DNA of 64,000 bases from Artemia franciscana (GCF_032884065.1 NC_088873.1:37869823-37933822); one strand, 5' to 3'; positions 36,781 to 48,170 are shown, counted from the first letter of the stretch. Numbers and translations are program-made. Notes: a model not told the origin generated them from the sequence alone.

Positions 36781-37700
36781 TTAACTAATGGTTCTCTTAT
36801 CAAACTGGCCCTTTATCTTGGCAAGAAGACCATAAGATTTTCTTAGTTTCTGTTTCAAAGAAACAATTAAAAGCTGCCTAACAGATCTAACTGAAGTTCT
36901 AAATGGAAGGCTTAAATACCTAAATGAACTGAGAGATGAGATTATGGCAGGACTGTTGGATTGTATCATTGGAGGCAATCTCCAGTCCAAAGACAAGAAA
37001 CTCTGTTTATGAAGTAGCAACTGAAAGACTGATTTCTTTCAGTCCAGATCAAACAATATCAACAGAGCTCTGGAGTGCCCCAAGATTATCAGCAGATGGA
37101 AGAATGTCATCAGCATAAGACTAGTGACCTACATTGATATATGACTCAATTAAGTATGGTGGAATTTGTTGTGTGACTAGTCTAATAGGGCTATTAAATA
37201 TTGCCAGACTAAGAACAGTACCTTGCTTAACACCATCGACCACACAAATACAATTACTAACAGTACCTTGCCAACATATCCAGATCAAGGAGTTCTGATA
37301 CCACTGCCACAGGCAGGTACAAACAAATGAATTTACTCCACTTCTAAAGAGAGACAGAATTGCTTGGGAGTGAAAAATGGAGTCAAAAGCCTTTGAAATA
37401 TCAATGGCACAAATGTAGAAGTTACTTTTGGCCTTTTTATACCTTTCAAAAATCGCTAGAAAAGTTGCATGGACGTTCTGCATGCCAAGACCTTCCCAAA
37501 AACCAAACTGGTTATTGTCATGATCACATTTTGTGCTAATTTCATTATAGATAAGCTTCTCAAGAAGCTTGTCAAACTTTGAACATACAGTAATCAGTCT
37601 ATATGCATCACAGGATTTCGGGTCTTTATTTTTCTTAAAAATGCACATTACTAGACCTTCACACAGCACATTAGGAATATGCTGCTGGGCAAGACAAGCC
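36781..37700 (-). mobile_element. Non-LTR retrotransposon (LINE) RT domain, broken
   Basis: The largest frame (37121-37669) carries KNKDPKSCDAYRLITVCSKF (RT block 1-2), NNQFGFW (QFGF block), ICAIDISKAFDSI (catalytic block A), and GVKQGTVLSLAIFN (block B, GVKQG..LSP-like). One TAG stop later, in the same frame, comes SYADDILPSAD with the YADD box (near 37084-37119). Next is a TEFLVFG block, also in frame past two more stops, and then a frame change near 36915. Domain order and motifs are those of a Jockey/CR1-like LINE. The 5' end (endonuclease) and 3' tail were not located. Confidence 0.82.
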
Positions 37701-38501
37701 TAAAATAAAATAGCCAGATTTTCAAACTATTTTATTATCCCAAATATTAAATGTTTGGGTTGCAGGTCATTTGAACCTGATGCTTTCCCTGGTTTAAAAC
37801 GCCACTAGGAAGGGAGGAAAGTAATATTTGAGTACATGGTGTATTCTCATTTTTTAAATCCATGTTACTGCAAGTAAATGTCACCGCAAGTAAATATTGT
37901 CTTATTTGCTGATCAAACCATACGACTGGATTTAGAAAGCCAAGCGCAAGCTATGTCAAATTTGTGACAAGAGGACTCACTTCGGTAGTTCGTTGGCATA
38001 TTCACAGACATCAAAACAAATAAACTAAAATAAACTGAAATATATACATTGGAAGATTAAAAAAGAGAGCAAGAAAGCTTCTTGTTCACTGCAATTGCTA
38101 GGCCGCCGGAAGGACAACCAGATTTCAGTTTGGCAGGCCGAAAGGGTATGCAAGAGCTCTAGCTGTGAGACATTATAAACGCTTAGAAGGTGTTCAGTGA
38201 TGCACACAATTTTGTAGAGAACATGCTTGGTCCTTGTAAGTGTGATCAATTGGCAAGCTTTTCAATTGGCAGAGTCACTCGGAATAGGCAATGCTCAAAT
38301 TTGATTGCAATATCAAGCTCTTCTTTAGTTTTAAGGTTCAGTTGCACTATTCTAGATCTTCCATACATTTTCGCTCTTACAACACTTCTACCATTTGTTT
38401 CCTCATTTGTTTTGAATTCTCATTTGTGTCTCCCTTTGCCATTCATTGTGTTGACTGTGATTTGTGTTCAGGAGTGTAGTCGTGTTCCAAAGCCATAGTC
38501 A

Positions 38502-38950
38502 TAGTTATAAAACGTCCCAAAAATTAATAGGAATTTTTATGGCTGAGTGCCAAATTTTTTTTTGAAGTAATTATTTGTTTCAACATCTTGTTGATAAAAT
38601 GTCAGCAAAGATGACACCTTGCAAAGCCCATGCTGAAGTACAAAATATTATTTAAACTCCTACCTACATGTTCTCTTGATATTCATAAAGACCCTGCTAT
38701 TTCAAACAACCTAAATATGTCTTCTTCTTGCACGAGTCAATTGCATTTTTCAAACATTTCAGATTTTATCGCTTCCACAAGGCATTTATAGGAAGACTCA
38801 TCACTTCTACATGAATGTCAAATTTAAAAATCTGACACCCATTTTTCCCCAAAGAATATGATGGAATAGCATCTTGGAGCATCTTATCCATTTTGTTTTT
38901 GATTAATTTTGATGCTATCCTTTAAATTGAAGTTAGTTAATGCCCATTTT
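38502..38950. repeat. Dispersed repeat, copy 2 (partner near 12601)
   Basis: Ordered matches with 12601-13010 as described there. On either strand the frames are broken. Confidence 0.55.
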
Positions 38951-39034
38951 TCCAAATATTTTATATTTCTGAAAACTCCACTTTTGGTCTTGATCAAAAT
39001 GATATTAATCAACCAAGTTACAGCCATCAAAGCA

Positions 39035-39575
39035 GACGTATACCTTAGTTACTGATAGTACTAACTATATTATGCTAGCACATGAATAATCTATATGTAT
39101 AACTTGGTTACTGATAGTACTAGCTACATTATGCTAGCACATGAATAATCTATATGTATAACTATCTGGACGTATAACTTAGTTACTGATAGTACTAACT
39201 ATATTATGCTAGCACATGAATAATCTATATGTATAACTTATCTAGATGTATAACTTAGTTACTGATAGTACTAACTTTATTATGCTAGCACATGAATAAT
39301 CTATACATAAAACTTATATAGACGTATAATATCTAGACGTATAACTTAGTTACTGATAGTACTAACTATATTATGCTAGCACATGAATAATCTATACGTA
39401 TAACTTATCTAGACGTATAATATCTAGACGTATAACTTAGTTACTGATAGTACTAACTATATTATGCTAGCACATGAATAATCTATACATAAAACTTATC
39501 TAGACGTATAATATCTAGACGTATAACTTAGTTACTGATAGTACTAACTATATTATGCTAGCACATGAATAATCT
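39035..39575 (+). repeat. Minisatellite, 75-95 bp unit, about 7 copies
   Basis: Each unit contains acttagttactgatagtact and tatgctagcacatgaataat. The linker tatctagacgtata is present zero, one or two times, so unit length varies in steps of about 15-20 bp: a repeat within a repeat. Confidence 0.9.
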
Positions 39576-39579
39576 AGTA

Positions 39580-41420
39580 ATCTTATTTCTGTCAGACATG
39601 GGACATTTCAGACTTTCTTTGCATTCAAAATGGGTGATTGTGATTATTCTTAGAATTCTATACTTTTCTTAGAATATGTATCTTATTTTGTTTATAATTA
39701 TTTTTAAGTAAGATATGGATTTCGGTTAAGAACTAAGTTTGATTGACTCCTTAAAGTTACTAAGGTGAAAAAACTTAAAGAATTGTTGGTTTTCAAGCTT
39801 TTATTAAGTCTGGAAGTTTTACTGGAGCATGGCATCACAAGGAGAAAAATGATTCTAGGCAGCTTACTGAGTTATAATCTTAAACTGACCCTAACTTTTG
39901 CTAAGAATTTGTTGTAACTGAGAGCCAAGACATTGTAAGAAATAAAAGACTTTGCCAAGTCTCTAAAGCTTCATCTTTTTCCTATCACTTGACTTGTGCT
40001 TTCATGACCCCAGCATGCATTTCTTTTTATGTTGCCTTAGTATTATTGTCCTAATTAGAGCAATTTAACTCCAAGAATTTACAAACAAACATTTTGAATT
40101 TCAATAACTAAAAACATGTCTTCAAACAGAATATTTATCTGTATTCAGATGGTTGAAGGTCACAGTCTGCAAAATTCAAGAACTAGAATTGAATTGTGCA
40201 AAAAGAGTTGCTTTATCCTAAACATTAAATCCTTTTTATATTATTATATAAAATACTGAAAAACTTTTGAATATTAAAAACTTTATAAAATATCAGAACA
40301 TTAAAAAACGCGCTGGAAATCTAATGTTTAAGTAACTACTGGTATTTTAAACTTTCTTATCTTGGCGAAACTGTATGTGGCATTTCCCTTTTTATGGAAT
40401 CCTGAATCAGCCTGATTTTCAAGGGATTTAATATCTTAAAATAAATTGTTTTTAGCTTTAGCATCACCTGACCATCTCAAAGACAAAGGACCCGTTTGCA
40501 AATTATCCCATGAGACTAGTGATCATCAAAAGCTATTGAAAGTCTCTGGTGAAATTGCGAATTTTGATTGAAAAGATAATAGAATTTGATATCCCTTGTG
40601 TTGGCAAGGTTATAAATCAAAGCGAGTAGAACCCCAAAAAACTATCAAAGCTTTCAGATTGGTCAAATAGTATTTTATGTGTTTTACTAGCTGGTATGCT
40701 AGAACACTTTCAGTGACTGCTTTTGCCTGAATTTTAAAAAGAAAGTTGTGCTCCATTTAATTGAAAAAAAATTCGCACATATTAATTATGATGATTTAAT
40801 TAAAACAGACTATCTTGGACACGAAATGGGAGAAGTTAAAAGGTTTTTCTAAGATTTCTAGGAAAGCAGGTATCGAGTTTTATGTTTTGTTGTTTTTTTT
40901 GGATCTCCTATCCAACAAGACCGCTCAGTTGATTTTGGATAGCTTATAGTGGACGAAATACAGTGATCCTTTAAAGTTTTGAATCCCCCAAACACTGGTA
41001 GAATCTTCTGATGACGAAGGGTAGTATTAATCTTACCCATTTTGTTTAAGACTTTTGTAGTATCTTTGTTTGTTAGAAGTTATGGTGGATCAGAGATAAT
41101 GCTTTTGTTCAATCCAAAATTACTGTTAGCATTTTAAATTCTTAAATTTTAGTTTTGCTTCAAACTCTAAACTCTCCAATGGGTGGACATAATAAATAAC
41201 TCACAATCATAGTCTGAGGAGGAAGAACTGAGTAAGAAAATTAAGTGTATGAGCATACTTTTTTCTTGCTTTTTTTTTTGGCTGGAGTCCCACAAGACAC
41301 CAAATCAGATGTGCATTCCAAGCTGGACTTTTTACATGTAATGAAATTCAATCCCCTTTATGGCACAGACTCTTGGGAAAATCTAAAACCTAAATTTTTA
41401 CCACTGATCACTAGCAAAGG
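39580..41420. other. Intergenic region upstream of ARPC3 copy A
   Basis: No exon recognised. A partner of the 21552-21630 repeat lies at 40472-40550. An upstream non-coding exon of ARPC3 could lie here, but I cannot place it. Confidence 0.35.
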
Positions 41421-41503
41421 GACTCATTTGAGGGAGGAATCACCCTTCCCCTTCCTCCGAGCGTGCACAATTTTGTATATATTTATTTTATCTCGTAGGT
41501 GAC

Positions 41504-42031
41504 ATGCCAGCTTACCATTCTCAGCTTTTCAACAAATTCCAAGTAGTTGGAAACACTGCTCTTCTGCCACTACGTACCAGTGTTCGAGGTCCTGCTCCAA
41601 GAGAAACTACAGAACAAGATATTATTGACGAGACTTTGTACTACTTTAAGGCAAATGTCTTCTTTCGATCTTATGAAATCAAGAGCGAATCAGATCGCTT
41701 ATTGATCTACTTAACTTTATACATTACTGAGTGTTTAAAGAAGCTGACAAAATGTCCTACTAAAAATCAAGCCCTTAACGAACTATATTCCTTAGCTGTA
41801 ACAAGATTTGACGTTCCAGGGGACTCGGGTTTTCCCCTTAATTCAGTCTATGCAAGACCCGCCAATGCTCAAGAGGAAGAACTATTACGTCAATATTTGA
41901 CCCAAGCAAGACAGGAGTTGGGAATGCGACTCTGTGAACTTGTTTACAGTGCCCCCGATGGCAAGCCAAGCAAATGGTGGTTGTGTTTTGCAAAGAAGAG
42001 GTTTATGGATAAATCGTTGAGTCCTTATTAA
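41504..42031 (+). CDS. Arpc3: Arp2/3 complex subunit 3 (ARPC3, p21-Arc), copy A
   Basis: A complete 175-residue ARPC3 in one exon, against about 178 in human. ARPC3 is a structural subunit of the seven-protein Arp2/3 complex that nucleates branched actin filaments. Family blocks are all present: MPAYHS start, [64 protein letters not shown]-like MRLCELVY, and the [17 protein letters not shown]-terminal block. An acceptor-like ctcgtag lies five bases before the ATG, so a 5' UTR intron is likely. A variant ATTAAA polyadenylation signal lies at 42184-42189. At sites that differ from copy B, residues Glu93, Ala120, Glu126 and Glu145 agree with animal orthologues, so A looks like the conserved copy. 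Confidence 0.96.
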   Translation: MPAYHSQLFNKFQVVGNTALLPLRTSVRGPAPRETTEQDIIDETLYYFKANVFFRSYEIKSESDRLLIYLTLYITECLKKLTKCPTKNQALNELYSLAVTRFDVPGDSGFPLNSVYARPANAQEEELLRQYLTQARQELGMRLCELVYSAPDGKPSKWWLCFAKKRFMDKSLSPY

Positions 42032-42183
42032 GATAAAGAGATAATTGTATATTTTTTCTTTAATGTTCTGTAATTATGTCGAGTGTGTATTTTATTCAAA
42101 TTTGCTTGGTGATAGTCTTGTCCAATGTGTGAATCATGTGTGAGTCAATGCAGGAATTATTTTATCAGCCAAAAATTTTTGTT

Positions 42184-42189
42184 ATTAAA
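42184..42189 (+). promoter_or_regulatory. Candidate polyadenylation signal of ARPC3 copy A
   Basis: ATTAAA about 155 bases past the stop. This 3' UTR stretch (about 42032-42217) is absent from copy B. Confidence 0.45.
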
Positions 42190-42581
42190 TTTTCTGTCTC
42201 CTGATATTTCTCTGTGTCCTTATTTGTAGCTGAAATATAGTCAATGGAATTCTAGAAACAAGGTTGAAGAGTTTTATAACTCGGTTTTGATTTGAAGCTT
42301 TTGAGTATGAACTTGTACTCTGAAAATGATGGTAGTTATGGATTATCGTAATGGATCCACTTCAGAGTAATTCTCTACTGAATGAAAGAAACTTATTGGT
42401 TTCCATTTTTGGTAAAATTCTTGCAAATTGTCTACAGCAAGGGTGTAAAAAAGTTTTGGTGTTATTGCTTGGATCTCCCAGTTGATCTGTTCTCTTTCGG
42501 TGACAATCATAATTTAGAAAACAGGTAGAAGTTGACAGGGGCCATTTCAGGTGAATAGGGGAATAAGGGGTGCAGACGCGT

Positions 42582-43010
42582 AAGAATAGAATTGAATAGA
42601 ATATATTTATTCACTACAATAGCCGGAGCTAGCATTAGCATGTCATGACAAAAATAATTTATACCTTCAAAAACACTCACAGGAAAATTTAAACAAACAT
42701 TATATTAATCAAACACATATTAATCAAACATTAAATATTAGTCGCGTCAATATTATTGAAATGACGGGTAAAATATGGAACAAATGATTTACGATATCTC
42801 TCAGTACTATAGGCTGAGCAAGTCAGTAACTGTGGACAATTCTTTTGTATTTTTCGGAGTCTAGTAACTGGTCCTTCAGTTGGGGGGCTCTCAAGGTTGG
42901 GTAGTAGACGACAAACAGTATATTGATCGAGTACGCAGAATGTCCAGGTACAAAGTTGTAATGGAGGAATCAATCTTGCTCTTTCCAAAGGGCAGGGACA
43001 TTAGTAGCTG
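42582..43010 (-). mobile_element. 5'-truncated LINE, 3' end only
   Basis: On the minus strand a frame at 42731-42988 ends with NCPQLLTCSAYSTERYRKSF and VPYFTRHFN, the C-terminal style of LINE ORF2 proteins (a TSRYRNSFVPY-like ending). It is followed by a short 3' UTR and an AATAAA-plus-(gaata)n-like tail near 42582-42612. It lies directly after the duplicated ARPC3 block and separates it from copy B. Confidence 0.55.
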
Positions 43011-43019
43011 ATGGACTCT

Positions 43020-44440
43020 GATGGACACTTTGGTAGCAGCTTAATCCTTGATGGCTGTCAGCCTTACAGTACAAGTATTATAACAGTAGTGAAAAGTCCA
43101 ATCCTGTCCATCAAAGGTTTTTGGCATATATCAGTCTAGACCTCTTTTCATGACTCAGGCTTTGCGTATGCGCAATGACAAATGTTAGCGCATATTTATA
43201 CTAGCAATTGAAACTATTTCTGTGATGAAAAGAGGTTTTTCCTTTCCGCGCACTTTGATCAGTCTCATATCTGAAGAAATTTTCCCCTAGTGTTTGCATA
43301 TTTATGATGTGTTCTGCCTAATAGGAGCATATTCGTTGTGCATGATATCTTAAGAGTAAAGAAACACCACCAAAATTGCCTTCACATTGTACCAACTTTG
43401 TATCGCTTCCATTGATTGTGGTGTAACTGGGTTGTTCTAATGAGAAGATTGGGCCTTTGTTTCAGAATTATAGACAAAACCCTGTCATCTGTCACTTGTT
43501 ATAAAACTATTCAATAGCTATGGCTCAATTTTTTGGTTAATTAAACAGCTCTTGGGGCACTTTAAATCATTATTGTTTCTCCTCATTTAACAAAAATTTT
43601 ATAATTATTTTCATAGACGTCCAACGCATGATCAGTTCATGGTTCCCCCTTAGGGGAAGTCTAGTAAAAACAAAACCTTAGCCCATTGTAACCGAAAATT
43701 TACAAATATATTTAAAAAACCCAATACACTTTTAAGTGAGGGTGAAACCTGAATTTGATTTAGGAATGACAACTATTATTTCGGTTAGTCTCAACGGTGG
43801 AAGTTTATTACTACCACTAACAATTCTCAACAGCACCGAGCCCCCTGAGGCCAACTTAGCTATAAATATGGCAACTCGCAAAACTCTAAAAGTTCATTCA
43901 TTTTGCTTGCACTTTCATCTAGGAGGCTTAAACCATCAACAAAATCTAAGCCTAGCCTAGTAAAAAAAATGCCCGATAAAAAAATAGACATCTTAGGTCT
44001 ATTCATATATGAAAACTGCAGATTTTCAAGACTTTTCTGGAAGTACCAGACTGTCCTCTATGCTTTCACGTTGAGCCGGGTAAAAAAAAAAACTATTTTG
44101 ATGAGTTTCGGAAAGATTTTTTGTCAATACACATTCAAATATTAACAAGCTGTTGATTCCCAAAGACAACTACACCTTCAACTAAAAGATGAACCTTCTT
44201 AAGTTGATTGGTCCCATATATTTTTTAGCTCAATTTTCACCATTTTTTGGCTATTTTTTATTTGGCTCCCGCTGCTACCAAAGACGACAAACTGTATATT
44301 TAGGTCTTTCCCCTTAAAAATTAAGTTTTTCATTGGCCTTAACTGTGAAATGAATAACTTTCGCTTTTATGTGTTATCACTTGACAGTAAATTATATTAT
44401 ATTTAAGTACGATAAAAGCTTGTGGAGTACTACATTACGC
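43020..44440. other. Between ARPC3 copies, nothing recognised
   Basis: Short frames only; no known protein or bounded repeat. Confidence 0.35.
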
Positions 44441-44445
44441 TACAT

Positions 44446-45356
44446 AACGTTGCATTTGCTTATTTCCATCTTATTTCAAGAATCAATACATTTTGAACAA
44501 CATCATCGCATATTTCTTAATCTGATCTCAAGCAGAAAAACAGTTTAATGAAAATATTTGATATTTTGAATAATGAATTTGCTCACTTCCATCTTATTTC
44601 AAGAAACAATATATTTTGAGCAACACTATTGCATATTTTTTCGTTTTATTTCAAACAGGAAATTTTTCATGAAAATATTATGTGTTATGAATAATACATT
44701 TGCTTATTTCCAATCTAATTTCAAGGAGCATTAGATTTTAAACACACCATCACATGTGTCTCCTCACCTTATTTCAAGCTGCAAAACATACTGATGAAAA
44801 TATTTGATATTTTGAATAATACATTTGCTTATTTCTAATCTTATTTCGAAAATCAATACATTTTTAACAAGGCCTTCACATATATCCAGCGCACCAACCG
44901 AGTCGGTTGGTGCGCTGGATTTGCGATCCTTTGTCTGAAAGGACGCGGGTTCGAATCCCAGTGTACCCAATTGTTCAGTTTGGGACGGGAGTCAGTGGCG
45001 TGACTCTGTAAGCTTAGCCAGAGTCGACCCAGCTTCAAATGGGGAAGGTAAACAGGAAGGGTGTGCAAAAGCACAGGATGGTTGGCCCCCAACCCCCCAT
45101 TGCACTTCCTGGCTGAAGGGCCAAGAAACGGAGATCAGCACCTCCGGTAGGGACTGTGAAGTCTAATGCCGAATCCTTTACCTTTTACCTTTTTACCTTC
45201 ACATATATCCTCATCATATTTCAGTCAGCAGAACATTTTGAAGAAAATATTGTATATTTTTGAATAACGCATTTGCTTATTTCCCATCTTATTTCAAGAT
45301 GCTATACATTCTGAGCAAGACCTTCGCATATTTCAATCAGCAAAACATTTTGCTGA
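44446..45356 (+). repeat. Degenerate minisatellite, ~125 bp unit, split by a SINE
   Basis: Units share atttgcttatttcc.atcttatttcaag, a caatacattttgaacaa-like block, catatt and gaaaatatttgatattttgaa. About four units lie left of the SINE and one to two right of it. The SINE target duplication lies inside a unit. Confidence 0.8.
44888..45195 (+). mobile_element. tRNA-derived SINE, family 1, full-length with 15-bp TSD
   Basis: Flanked by perfect ccttcacatatatcc copies at 44873-44887 and 45196-45210. The head carries an A-box-like ggttggtgcgctgg and a B box ggttcgaatccc. The body follows (gtttgggacg, gactctgtaag, gcacttcctggctgaagg, gatcagcacctcc) and a cctttacctttt tail. The first bases form an inverted copy of the A-box region: 44884-44901 and 44903-44920 are perfect complements around one base. 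The perfect target duplication shows a recent insertion. Confidence 0.88.
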
Positions 45357-45685
45357 TTTTCTAGCCACCATTACTTTCAAAGTGTGCTCCTTTCTTAAAA
45401 TGATATCTTTTCCTACTCCGAGTCAATCACGTATCTAGGACTTGTGCTTATTCTTCCCACCACGTTTCATCCCGATCTCTCCACTCTTAACGTTTTCCAA
45501 GATTTCCGGTTTCCAACTCCAACTCCCCCCAATATCACCGGATCCGGTCGGGATTTAAAATAAGAGCTCAGAGACGCAAGGTCCTTCTAAATATCAAATT
45601 TCATTAAGATCAGATCACCCATTCGAAAGTTTAAAATACCTCATTTCTTCTAATTTTTCCGAATTAACCGTCCATCCGGTCCTTC

Positions 45686-45830
45686 ATAACACTGACCGTG
45701 TATGAATCATTTTACTGTATTTGACGAAATTTGAAAATGATGGATTTTTTTCAGTTCTTATTTCTCGAATGGGATTCTTGGTAATCGATAATTTAATTTA
45801 GGAAGGATTCTTAGCAATTTCGTTCAGGGG
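45686..45830 (+). repeat. Direct repeat left of ARPC3 copy B
   Basis: Starts cataacactgac, includes aaatttgaaaatgatgga and ttcttatttctcgaatggga and ends caatttcg. It matches 47168-47312 almost base for base. A shorter third copy lies at 46050-46130 right against the duplicated ARPC3 block. Confidence 0.85.
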
Positions 45831-46049
45831 GGCGTTCACCCCCGTCGCTTCTCCCTTGAGTCCGTGCTTGGTGTAACATCTATTTATATCCTTTTATAAC
45901 GTCATAATATGGTAGTTGGTTTTTACGTCATATATTGTTGTAACCTAGGATTATAGCGCCATTCGTCATCTGGTATATGAAAATATAGGTTTTTTTGTAA
46001 AAATATTGATTTTGTATTAACACCTTTTTTTTTTACAAAATGCACTAAA

Positions 46050-46130
46050 TTTTCAGTTCTTATTTCTCGATTGGGATTCTTAGTAATCGATATTTTAATT
46101 TAGGAATGATTCTTAACAATTTCGTTTAGT
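46050..46130 (+). repeat. Short copy of the ARPC3-B flanking repeat
   Basis: Covers the ttcagttcttatttctcga to caatttcgtt part of the repeat and abuts the start of homology with copy A (near 46125). Confidence 0.85.
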
Positions 46131-46208
46131 TAGGGAAATCACCCTTCCCCTTATTCTTCCTGCGAGTGTGCACAAATTTGTGTAGATCAATTTTATCTCG
46201 TAGGTGAC

Positions 46209-46736
46209 ATGCCAGCTTACCATTCTCAGCTTTTCAGCAAATTCCAGGTAGTTGGAAACACTGCACTTCTGCCACTACGGACCAGTGTTCGAGGTCCTGC
46301 TCCAAGAGAAACTACAGAACAAGATATTATTGACGAGACTTTGTACTACTTTAAGGCAAATGTCTTCTTTCGATCTTATGAAATTAAGAGCGAATCAGAT
46401 CGTTTGTTGATCTACTTAACTTTATACATTACTGAGTGTTTAAAAAAGCTGACAAAATGTCCTACTAAAGACCAAGCCCTTAACAAGCTATATTCCTTAG
46501 CTGTAACAAGATTTGATATTCCAGGGGACTCAGGTTTTCCCCTTAATTCAGTCTATGCAAGACCCACCAATGCTCAGGAGGAAAAGCTATTACGTCAATA
46601 TTTGACCCAAGCAAGACAGGAGTTGGGAATGCGACTCTGTAAACTTGTTTACAGTGCCCCAGATGGCAAGCCAAGCAAATGGTGGTTGTGTTTTGCAAAG
46701 AAGAGGTTTATGAATAAATCGTTGAGTCCTTATTAA
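46209..46736 (+). CDS. Arpc3: Arp2/3 complex subunit 3 (ARPC3), copy B
   Basis: A second intact 175-codon ARPC3, in the same orientation 4.7 kb after copy A. By hand count it differs at about 22 of 528 bases and 8 residues: N10S, N88D, E93K, V104I, A120T, E126K, E145K, D169N. The open frame, the conserved SKWW block and the excess of silent changes per silent site argue that it is not yet a pseudogene. Three Glu-to-Lys changes and one Asp-to-Asn raise the net charge by about +6. Homology with copy A starts only ~80 bases before the ATG, includes the ctcgtag acceptor-like site, and continues past the gene to about 47095 apart from a ~170-base deletion just after the stop. It may depend on a shared upstream exon. 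Confidence 0.93.
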   Translation: MPAYHSQLFSKFQVVGNTALLPLRTSVRGPAPRETTEQDIIDETLYYFKANVFFRSYEIKSESDRLLIYLTLYITECLKKLTKCPTKDQALNKLYSLAVTRFDIPGDSGFPLNSVYARPTNAQEEKLLRQYLTQARQELGMRLCKLVYSAPDGKPSKWWLCFAKKRFMNKSLSPY

Positions 46737-47167
46737 AATAGGGGTCATTTAGAGCCCTTATTTGTAGCTGAAATATAGTCAACGGAATTCTAGAAACAAG
46801 GTTGAAGAGTTTTATGACTCGGATATGATTTGAAGCTTTTGAGAATGAACTTGTACTTTGAAAATGACGATCCACTTCAGAGTAATTCCCTGCTGAATGA
46901 AAGAAACTGATTAGTTTCCATTTTTAGTAGAATTCTTGCAAATTGTCTACAGTAAGGGTGAAAAAAGTCTCCGTGTATTTGCTTGGATTGCCCAGTTGAT
47001 CTGTTCTCTTTCAGTGACACTCATAATTTAGAAAATAGGTAGAAGTTGACAGGGGCCATTTCAGGTCAACTTCTAGGGGGATGGGGTGCAGAAGCATCCA
47101 ACCTTCTTGCTCATAGCTTACCCTTTACTGGGTTTTTTCTCACTTCACAGAAACGTTTCAGTCTTTT

Positions 47168-47312
47168 GTTCATAACACTGACTGTGTATGAATAATTTTA
47201 CTGTGTGTGATGAAATTTGAAAATGATGGATATTTTCAGTTCTTATTTCTCGAATGGGATTCTTAGTAATCGATATTTTAATTTAGGAAGGATTTTTCAC
47301 AATTTCGTGTTG
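47168..47312 (+). repeat. Direct repeat right of ARPC3 copy B
   Basis: Partner of 45686-45830. The two enclose about 1.34 kb holding the whole of copy B. Confidence 0.85.
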
Positions 47313-47620
47313 ATATCGTGCTTATGTAAACCAAAGATATTGTATGTCTTCGGATTGTGGTTGTTATTAAATAAAAAACAGTTCTTAAAATTGGAGGGCA
47401 ACTAGGCCACCTCCCAAGCCACTTTTTTCCCAAAGTCGTCCGATCAAATTTTTGAAATAGGGATTCTGTTCAACATAGTTGAGAGGCCCAATAACTATGC
47501 CTTTGGGTATAACGTGACCCCCCCTCCCCACAGCCCCAGAGGAAAGGTCTTTGAGCTATGAAATTTGCCCATTGTTACGCATAGTATTTGTTATTGGGAT
47601 GCGTGCATACATTTTTAGGC

Positions 47621-47634
47621 GGGGGGGGGGGGGG
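47621..47634. repeat. G14 homopolymer
   Basis: An uninterrupted run of 14 G in otherwise AT-rich DNA, followed by several further G runs (to about 47700), and so possibly quadruplex-forming. Confidence 0.9.
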
Positions 47635-47847
47635 ACAAATTTTCTCTTGGGGGGTTTCCACGGGGGAATTTTCAATGAGGAGGGAAGTTTCCAGTGAGTG
47701 AACTTGCCAGGGGAAATTATACACTGCGGGAATTTGCCAGAATTCATACAAAATTCTTTTTATATACCTTGCTTTCGCTTTTCCATCTCATTTTTAAGCG
47801 CGGAGTGGCTACGACTAATTGACCGGTGTAAAGAAATAAAATAAAGA

Positions 47848-48170
47848 AAAGTTTTTTCAATTGAAAGTACGGAGCAACATTAAAACATAAGACGAACAGC
47901 AACTATTACGCACAAGAAGGGAATTGCCCCTTCTTCAACACCTCACTCTTTACGCTAAATTATGAATTTTGTCTCAATTCTTTAAGAATGACTCCTGAAA
48001 CACAAGGGCCGTTTAATTAGAACAATAAGAAGCTTTTTAAAATTTAGAAAAACTTTAGTGTAAAGAGCGAGGTGTTGAGGAGGGGGCAACCCCCTTCATA
48101 TACGTAATAATTTCTGTTCGTTCTAAGTTTTATTGTTGCTCCTTACTTTTAGTTGAAAAAATTTGTTCTC
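47848..48170. mobile_element. Fold-back element, ~115 bp arms
   Basis: The left arm 47848-47960 (ttttttcaattgaaagta..ggagcaac, then tcaacacctc.ctctttac) is the inverted partner of 48054-48170, with about 85-90 percent match, and about 95 bases lie between. No frame is present. Fold-back/MITE class; no target duplication identified. Confidence 0.75.

Noticed and set aside
44888-44975. A tRNA gene suggested by the A and B boxes
   Set aside because: No full cloverleaf forms, a SINE body and tail follow, and perfect target duplications enclose the whole, so it is a SINE head.
41504-46736. ARPC3 copies as processed retrocopies because the CDS has no intron
   Set aside because: Homology between the copies extends upstream past an acceptor-like site and far past the stop, and no poly-A tail or target duplication is seen. 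DNA-level duplication of a gene with one coding exon fits better.
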